Source: Rhodospirillaceae bacterium
GTDB lineage: Bacteria; Pseudomonadota; Alphaproteobacteria; Rhodospirillales; 2-02-FULL-58-16
Direction of reading: 5' to 3'
DNA: 9,140 nucleotides
NCBI GenBank assembly: GCA_030623425.1
Contig: JAUXMA010000046.1
Location: 1-9,140, forward strand
Shown: positions 1 through 8,164 of the stretch, piece after piece
Layout of the letters: every line of letters begins with the position of its first letter
Position numbering within the stretch: the first letter of the stretch is position 1
Translations under genes and position numbers: made by a program
The notes under the pieces: generated by a model
Seen by the model: the letters and a program-made list of their open reading frames with translations, nothing else
Database searches by the model: none
What the model was told of the DNA's origin: nothing

Positions 1-92
1 CGGTTTTCCCGTCCCCTCGGGGCGTCGGGAACGCTTGACGATGCTTGGGCATCGCCGGCGCGCCCCCTCCTGCCGAGGAAACGGGAAAACCG
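1..92 (-). repeat. Long inverted repeat / structured RNA hairpin downstream of purF
   Basis: Bases 1-12 (CGGTTTTCCCGT) are the exact reverse complement of 81-92. The pairing continues to 1-20 against 73-92 with 18 of 20 matches. Inside, 21-24 can pair with 61-64, and 37-44 with 49-56 around a four-base loop. At the three non-Watson-Crick positions (13/80, 14/79 and 38/55) a minus-strand RNA would form G-U pairs, whereas a plus-strand RNA would have C-A mismatches. That favours a folded RNA read in the same direction as purF. It could be a read-through terminator or 3' stabiliser of the purF operon, a leader of the next gene, a small RNA, or a short interspersed palindromic repeat with 12-bp terminal inverted repeats. 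The left end may continue outside the window, so no flanking target duplication or U-run can be checked. Confidence 0.7.
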
Positions 93-126
93 ATCGTTAT
101 GGGTACCTTATAGATGAGACGGAACA

Positions 127-1581
127 CTAACCCGGCTCGGCCAGAAGCGACAACTGGAGAGGAATCGGGCCTTCTTCGCGATCGGACAGCCTGACGGGAT
201 AGTCGCCCGAAAAGCAGGCGTCGCAATACTGGGGATTTTCATCGTCGCGCCCGGCGCCGCCAACGGCGCGGTAAAGACCGTCAAAAGAAAGAAAGGCCAA
301 AGTGTCGGCGTCGATGTGCCCGGCCATGGCCTCGACATCGTAGCGGGCGGCCAGCAACTTCTCCCGATCGGGGGTGTCGATGCCGTAGAAGCAGGACTCC
401 CTGGTCGGCGGGCTGGAGATGCGCATGTGGATTTCCCTGGCGCCGGCACGGCGCACCATTTCAATGATCTTCATCGAAGTGGTGCCGCGGACGATGGAAT
501 CGTCGATCAGGATCACCCGCTTGTCCCTGAGATAGGCGGCGTTGGCATTGTGCTTGAGCCTGACGCCGAGATGCCGGATGCGGTCGGTCGGTTCGATGAA
601 GGTCCGGCCCACATAGTGGTTGCGGATGATGCCGATTTCGAAAGGGACGCCCGATTGTTCGGCGTAACCGATGGCGGCGGGAACGCCGGAATCGGGAACC
701 GGCACCACCAGATCCGCGTCAATGTGGCTTTCACGGGCAAGCTCGGCGCCGATGCGTTTGCGGACCTCATAGACGTTTTTGCCCTCGACGACGCTGTCGG
801 GGCGGGCAAAGTAGATGTATTCGAAGATGCAGAACCGGGACCGCGCCTTGGCGAAGGGCTTGATGCTGCGCAGGCCCATGTCGTCGATGACGACGATCTC
901 TCCCGGCTCCACGTCGCGCACGAACTCGGCGCCGATGATGTCGAGCGCGCAGGTCTCCGAGGCGAGGATGTAGGCCTCGCCGAAACGTCCCAACACCAAC
1001 GGCCGGATGCCCAGCGAATCGCGCACCCCGATCAGACTCTCGCGGGTCAAGGCGACCAGGGAATAGGCCCCCTCCAACTGGCGCAGGGCGTCGATCATGC
1101 GGTCGACCACCGTCGAATAGTGACTGATGGCGATCAGGTGGATGATGGTTTCGGTATCCGACGTCGACTGGAAGATGCAGCCGCGTCGGACCAGCGACTT
1201 GCGGGTCGCGTAAGCGTTGGTGAGATTTCCGTTATGGGCGATGGCAAGGCCGCCGAACTCATAATCGGCGAATAGCGGCTGGACGTTGCGCAGGACCGTC
1301 TCGCCGGTGGTGGAATAACGCACGTGGCCAATGGCCATGGCGCCGGGAAGCTCGCGGATAACTTCTTCGGAACTGAAATTGTCGCCAACCAGGCCGAGCG
1401 CCCGGTGGGAATGGAAATGCCTGCCGTTATAGGCCACGATCCCGGCCGCCTCCTGACCCCGATGTTGCAGGGCATGAAGGCCGAGGGCGGCGTGGGCACT
1501 GGCCTCGGAGTGGCCGAAGATGCCGAAAATGCCGCATTCGTCGTGAAAGTGGTCGTTGTCATGCCGACGGGGTTTGGTCAT
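127..1581 (-). CDS. purF: Amidophosphoribosyltransferase (glutamine PRPP amidotransferase)
   Basis: Catalyses the first committed step of de novo purine synthesis: PRPP plus glutamine gives 5-phosphoribosylamine, glutamate and pyrophosphate, in the cytosol. The protein has 484 residues. An N-terminal Ntn-type glutaminase domain begins at Cys16 (HDECGIFGIFG), which implies that a 15-residue propeptide is removed so the cysteine becomes the N-terminal nucleophile. RGQEAAG at 41-47 and AHNGNL at 115-120 are typical of the family. The C-terminal phosphoribosyltransferase domain carries the PRPP loop VILIDDSIVRGTTS at 356-369. Cys251, Cys397, Cys453 and Cys456 match the positions of the [4Fe-4S] ligands of the Bacillus subtilis-type enzyme. 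The ATG start follows a good Shine-Dalgarno sequence and lies 13 bases after cvpA. It appears to be the last gene of the operon in view. Length and motifs are complete. Confidence 0.98.
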   Translation of the reverse strand: MTKPRRHDNDHFHDECGIFGIFGHSEASAHAALGLHALQHRGQEAAGIVAYNGRHFHSHRALGLVGDNFSSEEVIRELPGAMAIGHVRYSTTGETVLRNVQPLFADYEFGGLAIAHNGNLTNAYATRKSLVRRGCIFQSTSDTETIIHLIAISHYSTVVDRMIDALRQLEGAYSLVALTRESLIGVRDSLGIRPLVLGRFGEAYILASETCALDIIGAEFVRDVEPGEIVVIDDMGLRSIKPFAKARSRFCIFEYIYFARPDSVVEGKNVYEVRKRIGAELARESHIDADLVVPVPDSGVPAAIGYAEQSGVPFEIGIIRNHYVGRTFIEPTDRIRHLGVRLKHNANAAYLRDKRVILIDDSIVRGTTSMKIIEMVRRAGAREIHMRISSPPTRESCFYGIDTPDREKLLAARYDVEAMAGHIDADTLAFLSFDGLYRAVGGAGRDDENPQYCDACFSGDYPVRLSDREEGPIPLQLSLLAEPG

Positions 1582-1586
1582 GGCAA

Positions 1587-1592
1587 CCTTCC
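1587..1592 (-). promoter_or_regulatory. Ribosome binding site of purF
   Basis: GGAAGG on the minus strand lies five bases before the purF ATG, in the short gap after the cvpA stop codon. It is one of the clearest Shine-Dalgarno sequences in the window and fixes the start that places the nucleophile at Cys16. Confidence 0.75.
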
Positions 1593-1594
1593 AT

Positions 1595-2294
1595 TCATCG
1601 GTTGCTGTCGATCAACCGGTCCATGGACCGGCGTTCGCTCCGGCCATACCCGGAATCCGCATTCGGTTTCTCGTTTTTAATCTCTGGTATGATCATTTCG
1701 TGCAACATCTTCTGGTTTTCAAGCAACTTCCGCACTTTTTCCTGGGCCTCGCGGGCGCTTTCCGCGGCGCCGCCGGCGCCATCGGGAACCAGGGATTTCA
1801 ACAGCTCCGCCCCGGTCTGGACGAGCGGCAAACCGCGGGCGGACAGCAGCCATTCCGGCCGCTGCTCCTCGACCTCCTCCCCGGCTCCCTTCGCGGGCTG
1901 TTCCGGCGGCGGCATTATTATTTCAAAACCTATATAGGCAATGCAGATCAGAATGGCGCCGCGGAGCAGACCAAACAAAAACCCCAAAGAGCGGTCAAGA
2001 GCATTCAGAGCGCTGTCCCGGATCCGTTTCGAGACGCTTCTGGTGAAAAAAGACAAAATCACCAACGTGGAAACGAAGATAACCACCCACGCCGTAATGT
2101 CGGCGGCTAAATCAATAGGTATGAACTGGCGGGCGTAGGGTTTGAGGTAGGGAAGTCCGTAAAAGGCGGCGAAGACGGCGCCGATCCAGCCGCCGATGGA
2201 CAGGACCTCGCGAACGAAACCGCGCATGAAGGCCAGTAGAGCCGAGATCAGTAAAATGACAGCGATGCCGATATCGGCGATATTGACGCCGAGA

Positions 2295-2302
<8 letters not shown>
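1595..2302 (-). CDS. cvpA: CvpA family inner-membrane protein
   Basis: A 235-residue membrane protein of the CvpA (colicin V production) family, whose members commonly sit beside purF. The molecular role is poorly defined; in enterobacteria it is linked to colicin V export and envelope stress tolerance. The N-terminal half has about four hydrophobic segments, near residues 8-26, 33-50, 66-88 and 108-130. The family signature follows the first helix as FMRGFVREVLSIGGWIGA (about 25-42). Residues 131-235 form a charged, proline- and glutamate-rich soluble tail, probably cytoplasmic, with a likely short coiled coil around 180-205. The ATG overlaps the radA stop by 8 bases and is preceded by an AAGGGG-like ribosome site within radA, so translation is probably coupled. 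The 3' end contains a perfect 16-bp palindrome, listed separately. Confidence 0.93.
1616..1631. repeat. Perfect 16-bp palindrome upstream of purF
   Basis: CCGGTCCATGGACCGG is identical to its own reverse complement. It lies inside the last codons of cvpA, about 35 bases before the purF ATG. It encodes part of an Arg-Ser-Met-Asp-Arg peptide. It shares its core with a similar site before cvpA. An operator is possible but unproven. Confidence 0.5.
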
Positions 2303-3743
<1,441 letters not shown>

Positions 3744-3752
3744 AGGCGGAAG

Positions 3753-3758
3753 CTCCCT
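3753..3758 (-). promoter_or_regulatory. Ribosome binding site of radA
   Basis: AGGGAG on the minus strand lies nine bases before the TTG codon at 3741-3743. It supports TTG as the real start, since no ATG gives the conserved zinc-finger N-terminus. Confidence 0.65.
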
Positions 3759-3833
3759 AGACGACGGTAACGACCTGCCAGGAGATCGCGAAATTACCCA
3801 TGCCTCCCCGTGATGAACTTCCCAAACAGGCTC

Positions 3834-4610
3834 TCACGCCCTGACCGCCATTTTAATCGGCCCATCGGCATGGCCGTTGATGAACTGGTCGACGCAGGCG
3901 TCGCCGGATTCGTCGATCTTGGAGGTCGGGCCGGCCCAGATGATCTTGCCCTCGTGCAGCATGGCGATGCGGTTGGCGATCTTGCGCGCGCTCGCCATGT
4001 CGTGGGTGATGGAAAGCGCCGTGGCGCCGACCTCGCGGGTGATTTTGACGATCAGGTCGTTGATGACATCGGCCATGATCGGATCGAGGCCGGTCGTCGG
4101 CTCGTCGAAGAAGATGATCTCGGGATCGGCGGCGATGGCGCGGGCCAAGGCGACGCGCTTTTGCATGCCGCCGGAAAGCTCCGCCGGCCATAGTTCGCCG
4201 ACGTCGGCGCCAAGGCCGACTTGCGCCAACTTGGACAAGGCGACCTCCTTGGCTTGCGGGCGCGATACCAAGTGCTGGGCGAGCAGTCCGAAGGCGACGT
4301 TCTCCCATACCGGCAGGCTGTCGAACAGCGCCGCTCCTTGGAACAGCATGCCGATTTTGTTGTTGACGCGTTCACGTTCCTTCGCCCCGATGCCGAGCAC
4401 CTCCTTGCCGTCCACCTCGATGCTGCCCCGTTCGGGTTTCAAAAGGCCCAGTATGCATTTCAGCATCACCGATTTACCGGTGCCGGAGCCGCCGATGACG
4501 ACCACCGATTCGCCGACTCCCACGTCCAGGTCCATGCCGCTCAGGACGACTTTCGCGCCGAACGCCTTATCCACGCCGCGGAGCCGGATCTTGGGAGTGG
4601 ACTCGGTCAT
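3834..4610 (-). CDS. mlaF: Phospholipid-transport ABC ATPase (MlaF/Ttg2A/TGD3 family)
   Basis: Cytosolic ATPase of a lipid ABC transporter of the Mla type, which moves phospholipids between inner and outer membranes and helps keep the outer membrane asymmetric. The 258-residue protein has Walker A GGSGTGKS at 40-47, the Q-loop Gln91, signature LSGGMQ at 145-150, Walker B IIFFDEP at 165-171 with Glu170, and the switch His203. FFDEPTTGLDPI and the QGAALFDSL stretch (91-99) are typical of MlaF rather than of general importers. The start at 4610 was chosen because it overlaps the mlaE stop by ATGA and begins at the normal N-terminus; the frame stays open upstream, but those residues are out-of-frame mlaE sequence. 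There is no clear ribosome site, so translation probably depends on coupling to mlaE. The substrate is inferred from the family only. Confidence 0.92.
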   Translation of the reverse strand: MTESTPKIRLRGVDKAFGAKVVLSGMDLDVGVGESVVVIGGSGTGKSVMLKCILGLLKPERGSIEVDGKEVLGIGAKERERVNNKIGMLFQGAALFDSLPVWENVAFGLLAQHLVSRPQAKEVALSKLAQVGLGADVGELWPAELSGGMQKRVALARAIAADPEIIFFDEPTTGLDPIMADVINDLIVKITREVGATALSITHDMASARKIANRIAMLHEGKIIWAGPTSKIDESGDACVDQFINGHADGPIKMAVRA

Positions 4611-5380
4611 TTGGCGAAAAACATTTCGGTCAGGATGTAGTCGAAACAGAGGATCAGGATGCAGGCCGAGACCACCGCGTTGGTGGTCGCCGCGCCGACC
4701 CCCTGGGCGCCGCCCTTGGAATGGTAGCCGTGGTAGCACCCCATCAAGGTGACGATGACGCCGAAGACGGCGGCCTTGACCAGCCCGGAATTGACGTCTT
4801 CGGCCTGCAGAAAATCGTAGGTACGCTGGATATAATTCGAGGCGTTGAAGCCAAGTTTGTAAACGGCGACCACGTAGCCGCCGAAGACGCCGATGATGTC
4901 GGCGACCAGAACCAGGAACGGAAACATCATCAGCCCGGCGATAAGACGCGGGACGACAAGATATTTCAACGGGTTGGTGCTAAGCGTGGTCAGGGCGTCG
5001 ATCTGCTCGGTCACCCGCATGGTGCCGATTTCGGCGGCCATGGAGGCGCCGATCCGTCCCGCCACCATCAGCCCCGCCAGCACCGGACCGAGTTCGCGGG
5101 TGATCGACAGAACCACCACGTTGGCGACCGCGCCCTCGGCCGAAAAACGAGCGAAACCGGTATAACTTTGCAGGGCCAGCACCATGCCGGCGAAAAGCGC
5201 CGTCAAGCCGACCACGGGAAGGGAATAATAGCCGATGTCGAGCATCTGACGCAAGATCATGCGCGGATAATACGGCGGCCGGGCACAACTGCCGACGGCG
5301 GTGACCGTGAACATGATCAGGTGTCCGGCGGTGGCCAGAAAGGCCAGGAAAATCCGGCCGATGGGTTGCAGGAAATTCAT
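4607..5380 (-). CDS. mlaE: Phospholipid-transport ABC permease (MlaE family)
   Basis: Inner-membrane permease partner of MlaF. The 257-residue protein is full length for the MlaE/TGD1 family. It has an amphipathic N-terminal segment followed by about five membrane segments (near 53-72, 98-118, 145-172, 200-217 and 235-253). The family hallmark spans 96-121, including ELGPVLAGLMVAGRIGASMA, followed by EQIDAL at 125-130. Its ATG overlaps the alr stop as ATGA and its own stop overlaps the mlaF start in the same way; no Shine-Dalgarno sequence is visible before it, which fits termination-reinitiation. No MlaD (MCE-domain), MlaC or MlaB gene is present in the window, so the remaining subunits are presumably encoded elsewhere. 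Confidence 0.94.
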   Translation of the reverse strand: MNFLQPIGRIFLAFLATAGHLIMFTVTAVGSCARPPYYPRMILRQMLDIGYYSLPVVGLTALFAGMVLALQSYTGFARFSAEGAVANVVVLSITRELGPVLAGLMVAGRIGASMAAEIGTMRVTEQIDALTTLSTNPLKYLVVPRLIAGLMMFPFLVLVADIIGVFGGYVVAVYKLGFNASNYIQRTYDFLQAEDVNSGLVKAAVFGVIVTLMGCYHGYHSKGGAQGVGAATTNAVVSACILILCFDYILTEMFFAK

Positions 5381-6504
5381 TTACACGCCAACGCCCGAGT
5401 AGACTCGCCCAAGTACATTCTATGGTATCGGCGGCCCAGGCTGGTGAGGATTTCATAACCGATGGTTCCGGCCTCGGCGGCGATCCTGTCGATGGGATTG
5501 TGGGGGCCGATCAAATCGACCACGGCGCCCGGCTTGGCCGCCTCGACGGGAACATTGGAAACATCGAAGGCAACAAGGTCCATGGAAACGCGCCCTACGA
5601 TCGGCACCCGAATGTCTCCCACATACCCCTTGCCGCAGTTGCTTAAGCTGCGTAAAAACCCGTCGGCGTAACCCGCGGCGACGGTGGCGATTCGTTGCCG
5701 CCGGGCGACAGAGTGGGTGGCACCATAACCAACGGTCTGGGGGGTGTCAACGTCTCGGATTTGCAGGATTTTTCCTTGCAGACGAACCACTTGCGCCATC
5801 GGATTGGGCTTTCCCGGAAGCGGCCCAACGCCGTAAAGCGCGGCGCCGGGCCGGGCCAAGTCGAAATGGTAATCGGCACCGAGAAAAATACCCGACGAGT
5901 TGGCGAGCGAGGCACGGCGGGCGGCGGCCACGGCTCGGCGGGCTTTGCGAAAAGCATCGAGTTGCCGGCGGTTGAGCGGGTGGTCGGGTTCGTCCGCGCA
6001 AGCCAGATGGCTCATCACGTTGTCCACCTCGATATTGTCGAGCCTTTGCGGTTCGGCGGCGAGAATTTCCAGTTCCTCGGGGGGCAGGCCTAAACGCGAC
6101 ATACCGGTATCGATGTGGATGTCGGCGGCAAGAGGCCTCTCGCGAGCTTTCGAAAACAGGCTCCAGGCTTCGATATCGGCAAGCGAATTGAGCACCGGCG
6201 TCAGCCGGTGCCGGGCGAAAGTCGTCTCGCTGCCGGGCGCTAGCCCGTTGATGATATGGATGTCCGCTTGGCGAAGATTTCGCCGCAAGGCAATGCCCTC
6301 GTCGATAAGGGCGACGAAGAAGGTTTCGCAACCCGCCGCCGCCAGGGCCGGGGCCACGTTGTCGATCCCCAAACCATAAGCGTCGGCCTTGACGACGGCG
6401 GCGCAATTGGCGCCGGCGAGTTTTCCGCGAAGCAGGCGGTAATTGGCGGCGATGGCGTCGAGGTCGATGGTGAGGATGGCGCCGCAATGCTCCAAACTGG
6501 TCAT
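5377..6504 (-). CDS. alr: Alanine racemase, PLP-dependent
   Basis: Converts L-alanine to D-alanine for peptidoglycan; cytosolic. The 375-residue protein has the usual two domains: a PLP-binding TIM barrel and a C-terminal beta domain. Lys39 in AVVKADAYG is the PLP-bound lysine; Tyr260 in TVGYGATH is the opposing catalytic tyrosine of the second subunit. IDTGMSRLG at 131-139, the SHLACADEP stretch at 165-173 and GRVSMDL at 304-310 are all conserved family features. The ATG start lies 16 bases after the dnaB stop with only a weak ribosome site, so it probably depends on dnaB transcription. The stop overlaps mlaE. This is the only alr in view; whether it is the biosynthetic (alr) or catabolic (dadX) type cannot be proved from sequence, but the neighbourhood suggests biosynthetic. 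Confidence 0.97.
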   Translation of the reverse strand: MTSLEHCGAILTIDLDAIAANYRLLRGKLAGANCAAVVKADAYGLGIDNVAPALAAAGCETFFVALIDEGIALRRNLRQADIHIINGLAPGSETTFARHRLTPVLNSLADIEAWSLFSKARERPLAADIHIDTGMSRLGLPPEELEILAAEPQRLDNIEVDNVMSHLACADEPDHPLNRRQLDAFRKARRAVAAARRASLANSSGIFLGADYHFDLARPGAALYGVGPLPGKPNPMAQVVRLQGKILQIRDVDTPQTVGYGATHSVARRQRIATVAAGYADGFLRSLSNCGKGYVGDIRVPIVGRVSMDLVAFDVSNVPVEAAKPGAVVDLIGPHNPIDRIAAEAGTIGYEILTSLGRRYHRMYLGESTRALACK

Positions 6505-6520
6505 GACGGCGGACTTCGAG

Positions 6521-8020
6521 CTACTTACCGTGAAGGGTGTCGAGGTTTCCGAAACGGGTGAATTCGCCCTGGAATATCAGCTTGGCGTCGCCGACGGGAC
6601 CATGGCGCTGCTTGGCGACGACGACCTCGGCGATGTTGCGCACCTTATCGATGCGGTGCTGCCACTTTTGCAGTTTCTTTTCGAAATCGGCGTCATCCTG
6701 ATCGATCCGCTGAACGGGCTTGTCCCGTCCCACATAGTATTCCTCGCGGAAAATGAACATGACCACGTCGGCGTCCTGCTCGATGGAGCCGGATTCACGC
6801 AGGTCGGCCAGTTGCGGGCGCTTGTTGTCCCGCTGCTCCGGTTGCCGGGAGAGCTGCGAGAGGGCCAGCACCGGCACCTCCAGTTCCTTGGCCAGGGTCT
6901 TGAGACCGCGGGTGATCGCCGAGACCTCCTGCCACCGGGCGTCGTTACGGGAGGCCGCGCCCGAAGTGATGAGTTGCAGGTAATCGACGACGATCAGGCC
7001 GAGGCCGTGCCGCCGTTTGAGCCGCCTGGCCCGGGTCCGCAAAGCGCTTACGGTCAGGGCCGGGGTGTCGTCGATGAAGAAGGGGGTGAGTTGCAGTTCC
7101 TGGCTGGCGACAACCAGTCTGTCGAATTCCTCGTTGAAAAGTTTACCCTTGCGCATGCGGTCCGACGAGATGTCGGTCTGTTCGGAAAGGATCCGGCTGG
7201 CCAGTTGCTCCGCCGACATTTCCAGGGAAAAGAAGCCGACCACCGCGCCCTCTTCGCCGTTGCTGGTCCGGTAATCGGCGGCGGCGTTGTAGGCGATGTT
7301 GGTGGCCAGCGCCGTCTTGCCCATGGCGGGGCGTCCGGCGATAATGATCAAGTCCGACGGATGCAGGCCGCCCAACAATTCGTCGAGGTCGGCGAAGCCG
7401 GTGGCGACGCCGGCGAGGCCGCCTTCGCGCTTGTGGGCGATGCCGGCCATCCTGATGGCTTTCACCACCGAATCCTTGAACTCCTCGAAACCGCCTTCGT
7501 ATTCGCCCGTGGCGGCGAGGTTGTAGAGATTCTGTTCGGCCTGTTCGATCTGCTCGACGGCGGTTTCGTCGACTTCGCCGCCGTAAGCTTGGTTGATCAC
7601 GTCCTCGCCGAAAGCGATGAGTTCCCGCTTCAGGTGGAGATCGTAAATGAAACGTCCGTATTCGCCGGCGTTGATCGTCGAGACGGCCGAAGCCGCCAAT
7701 TCGGCCAGGTAGGCGGGGCCGCCAATGTCCGCCAGGCTCTCGTCCTGCTCGAAAAAACCTTTCAGAGTCACCGGATCGGCGCTCCGCCCCCGCTCGATGA
7801 GCCGCGCGCTGGCCTCGAAAATGCGGCCATGCTCGCGCAGGGCGAAATGTTCGGGACGCAAAAACTCCGAAATTTGCTCGTAGGCCCGGTTGTTGATGAA
7901 TATGGCTCCCAAAAGCGCCTTTTCGGCGGCGATGTTGTGAGGCAGGGTTCGGAAGGATGGCATCCCGGTTCCGCTGGCGGCGGGTTCGGCGGATGGCGGC
8001 GGGGCGATGGTGGTCGGCAT
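6521..8020 (-). CDS. dnaB: Replicative DNA helicase DnaB
   Basis: Hexameric 5'-to-3' helicase that unwinds DNA at the replication fork and recruits primase. The 499-residue protein begins with a variable proline/alanine-rich leader (1-26), then the N-terminal collar domain from LPHNIAAEKALLG (26-38) to about 130, a linker, and the RecA-like motor. Walker A is GRPAMGKTA at 229-237, the catalytic glutamate is Glu267 in FFSLEMS, Walker B is LIVVDYLQL at 342-350, and the arginine-finger region follows near AKQRHGPVG (469-477). It ends with the usual FQGEFTRFGN. No intein interrupts it. A charged stretch at about 427-462 is longer than in E. coli DnaB. The ATG at 8018-8020 lacks a good ribosome site (a C-run precedes it); Met20 is a possible alternative start. 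It heads the block that ends with purF. Confidence 0.97.
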   Translation of the reverse strand: MPTTIAPPPSAEPAASGTGMPSFRTLPHNIAAEKALLGAIFINNRAYEQISEFLRPEHFALREHGRIFEASARLIERGRSADPVTLKGFFEQDESLADIGGPAYLAELAASAVSTINAGEYGRFIYDLHLKRELIAFGEDVINQAYGGEVDETAVEQIEQAEQNLYNLAATGEYEGGFEEFKDSVVKAIRMAGIAHKREGGLAGVATGFADLDELLGGLHPSDLIIIAGRPAMGKTALATNIAYNAAADYRTSNGEEGAVVGFFSLEMSAEQLASRILSEQTDISSDRMRKGKLFNEEFDRLVVASQELQLTPFFIDDTPALTVSALRTRARRLKRRHGLGLIVVDYLQLITSGAASRNDARWQEVSAITRGLKTLAKELEVPVLALSQLSRQPEQRDNKRPQLADLRESGSIEQDADVVMFIFREEYYVGRDKPVQRIDQDDADFEKKLQKWQHRIDKVRNIAEVVVAKQRHGPVGDAKLIFQGEFTRFGNLDTLHGK

Positions 8021-8164
8021 GGGGGGGAGAATAAAGCGAACTTCGGCTTCGGCGAATCTGGAAAAGACAATCTAGCGGGGACAGAATCCACACCTGCCAA
8101 CGGGTATGTGAGTATGAGGATGACCTGTGGAAAAACCCGCTTGGCCGGCCATTCCGCTCGCTGC
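8021..8164 (-). promoter_or_regulatory. Intergenic region with presumed dnaB promoter
   Basis: This 144-base gap between ccmF and dnaB is the longest space inside the gene array and the likeliest site for a promoter of the dnaB-to-purF block. A TTGGCA (8095-8100, minus strand) resembles a -35 box; the best -10-like hexamer, TAGATT (8069-8074), is 20 bases away, which is too far for a good sigma-70 promoter. No terminator hairpin for ccmF is visible, so read-through is also possible. Confidence 0.35.
8126..8134 (-). promoter_or_regulatory. Candidate DnaA box upstream of dnaB
   Basis: TTTTCCACA on the minus strand fits the relaxed DnaA-box consensus TTWTNCACA. A poorer match, GAATCCACA, lies on the plus strand at 8084-8092. 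Both are about 65-115 bases before dnaB. A nine-base match can arise by chance, so DnaA control of dnaB is only a suggestion. Confidence 0.3.

Noticed and set aside
1..92. Signal recognition particle (4.5S) RNA as the identity of the hairpin
   Set aside because: The conserved apical sequence with GGAAGGAAGC-like bases and the GGTCAGG motif is missing; the loop here is only four bases on a plain stem.
108..464. A 118-codon minus-strand frame overlapping the purF 3' end
   Set aside because: It is an out-of-frame shadow of purF, rich in Pro, Ser and Ala with no family features.
316..1275. A 319-codon plus-strand frame antisense to purF
   Set aside because: It is a mirror of purF codon bias, with composition dominated by Asp, Gly, Ala and Val; no motif or ribosome site supports it.
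3834..4739. A longer 301-residue start for mlaF
   Set aside because: The extra 43 residues are mlaE read out of frame and do not resemble the family; the ATG at 4608-4610 gives the normal N-terminus and the ATGA overlap.
5579..5586. Third TCCATGGA core, inside alr
   Set aside because: The flanks are not symmetrical and the site encodes the conserved SMD of the alanine racemase GRVSMDL motif, so it is explained by protein sequence.
8142..8151. TGGCCGGCCA palindrome followed by a T-run as a terminator of ccmF
   Set aside because: A perfect 10-bp palindrome leaves no room for a loop and a stable stem, and the following AAGCGGG separates it from the T-run.
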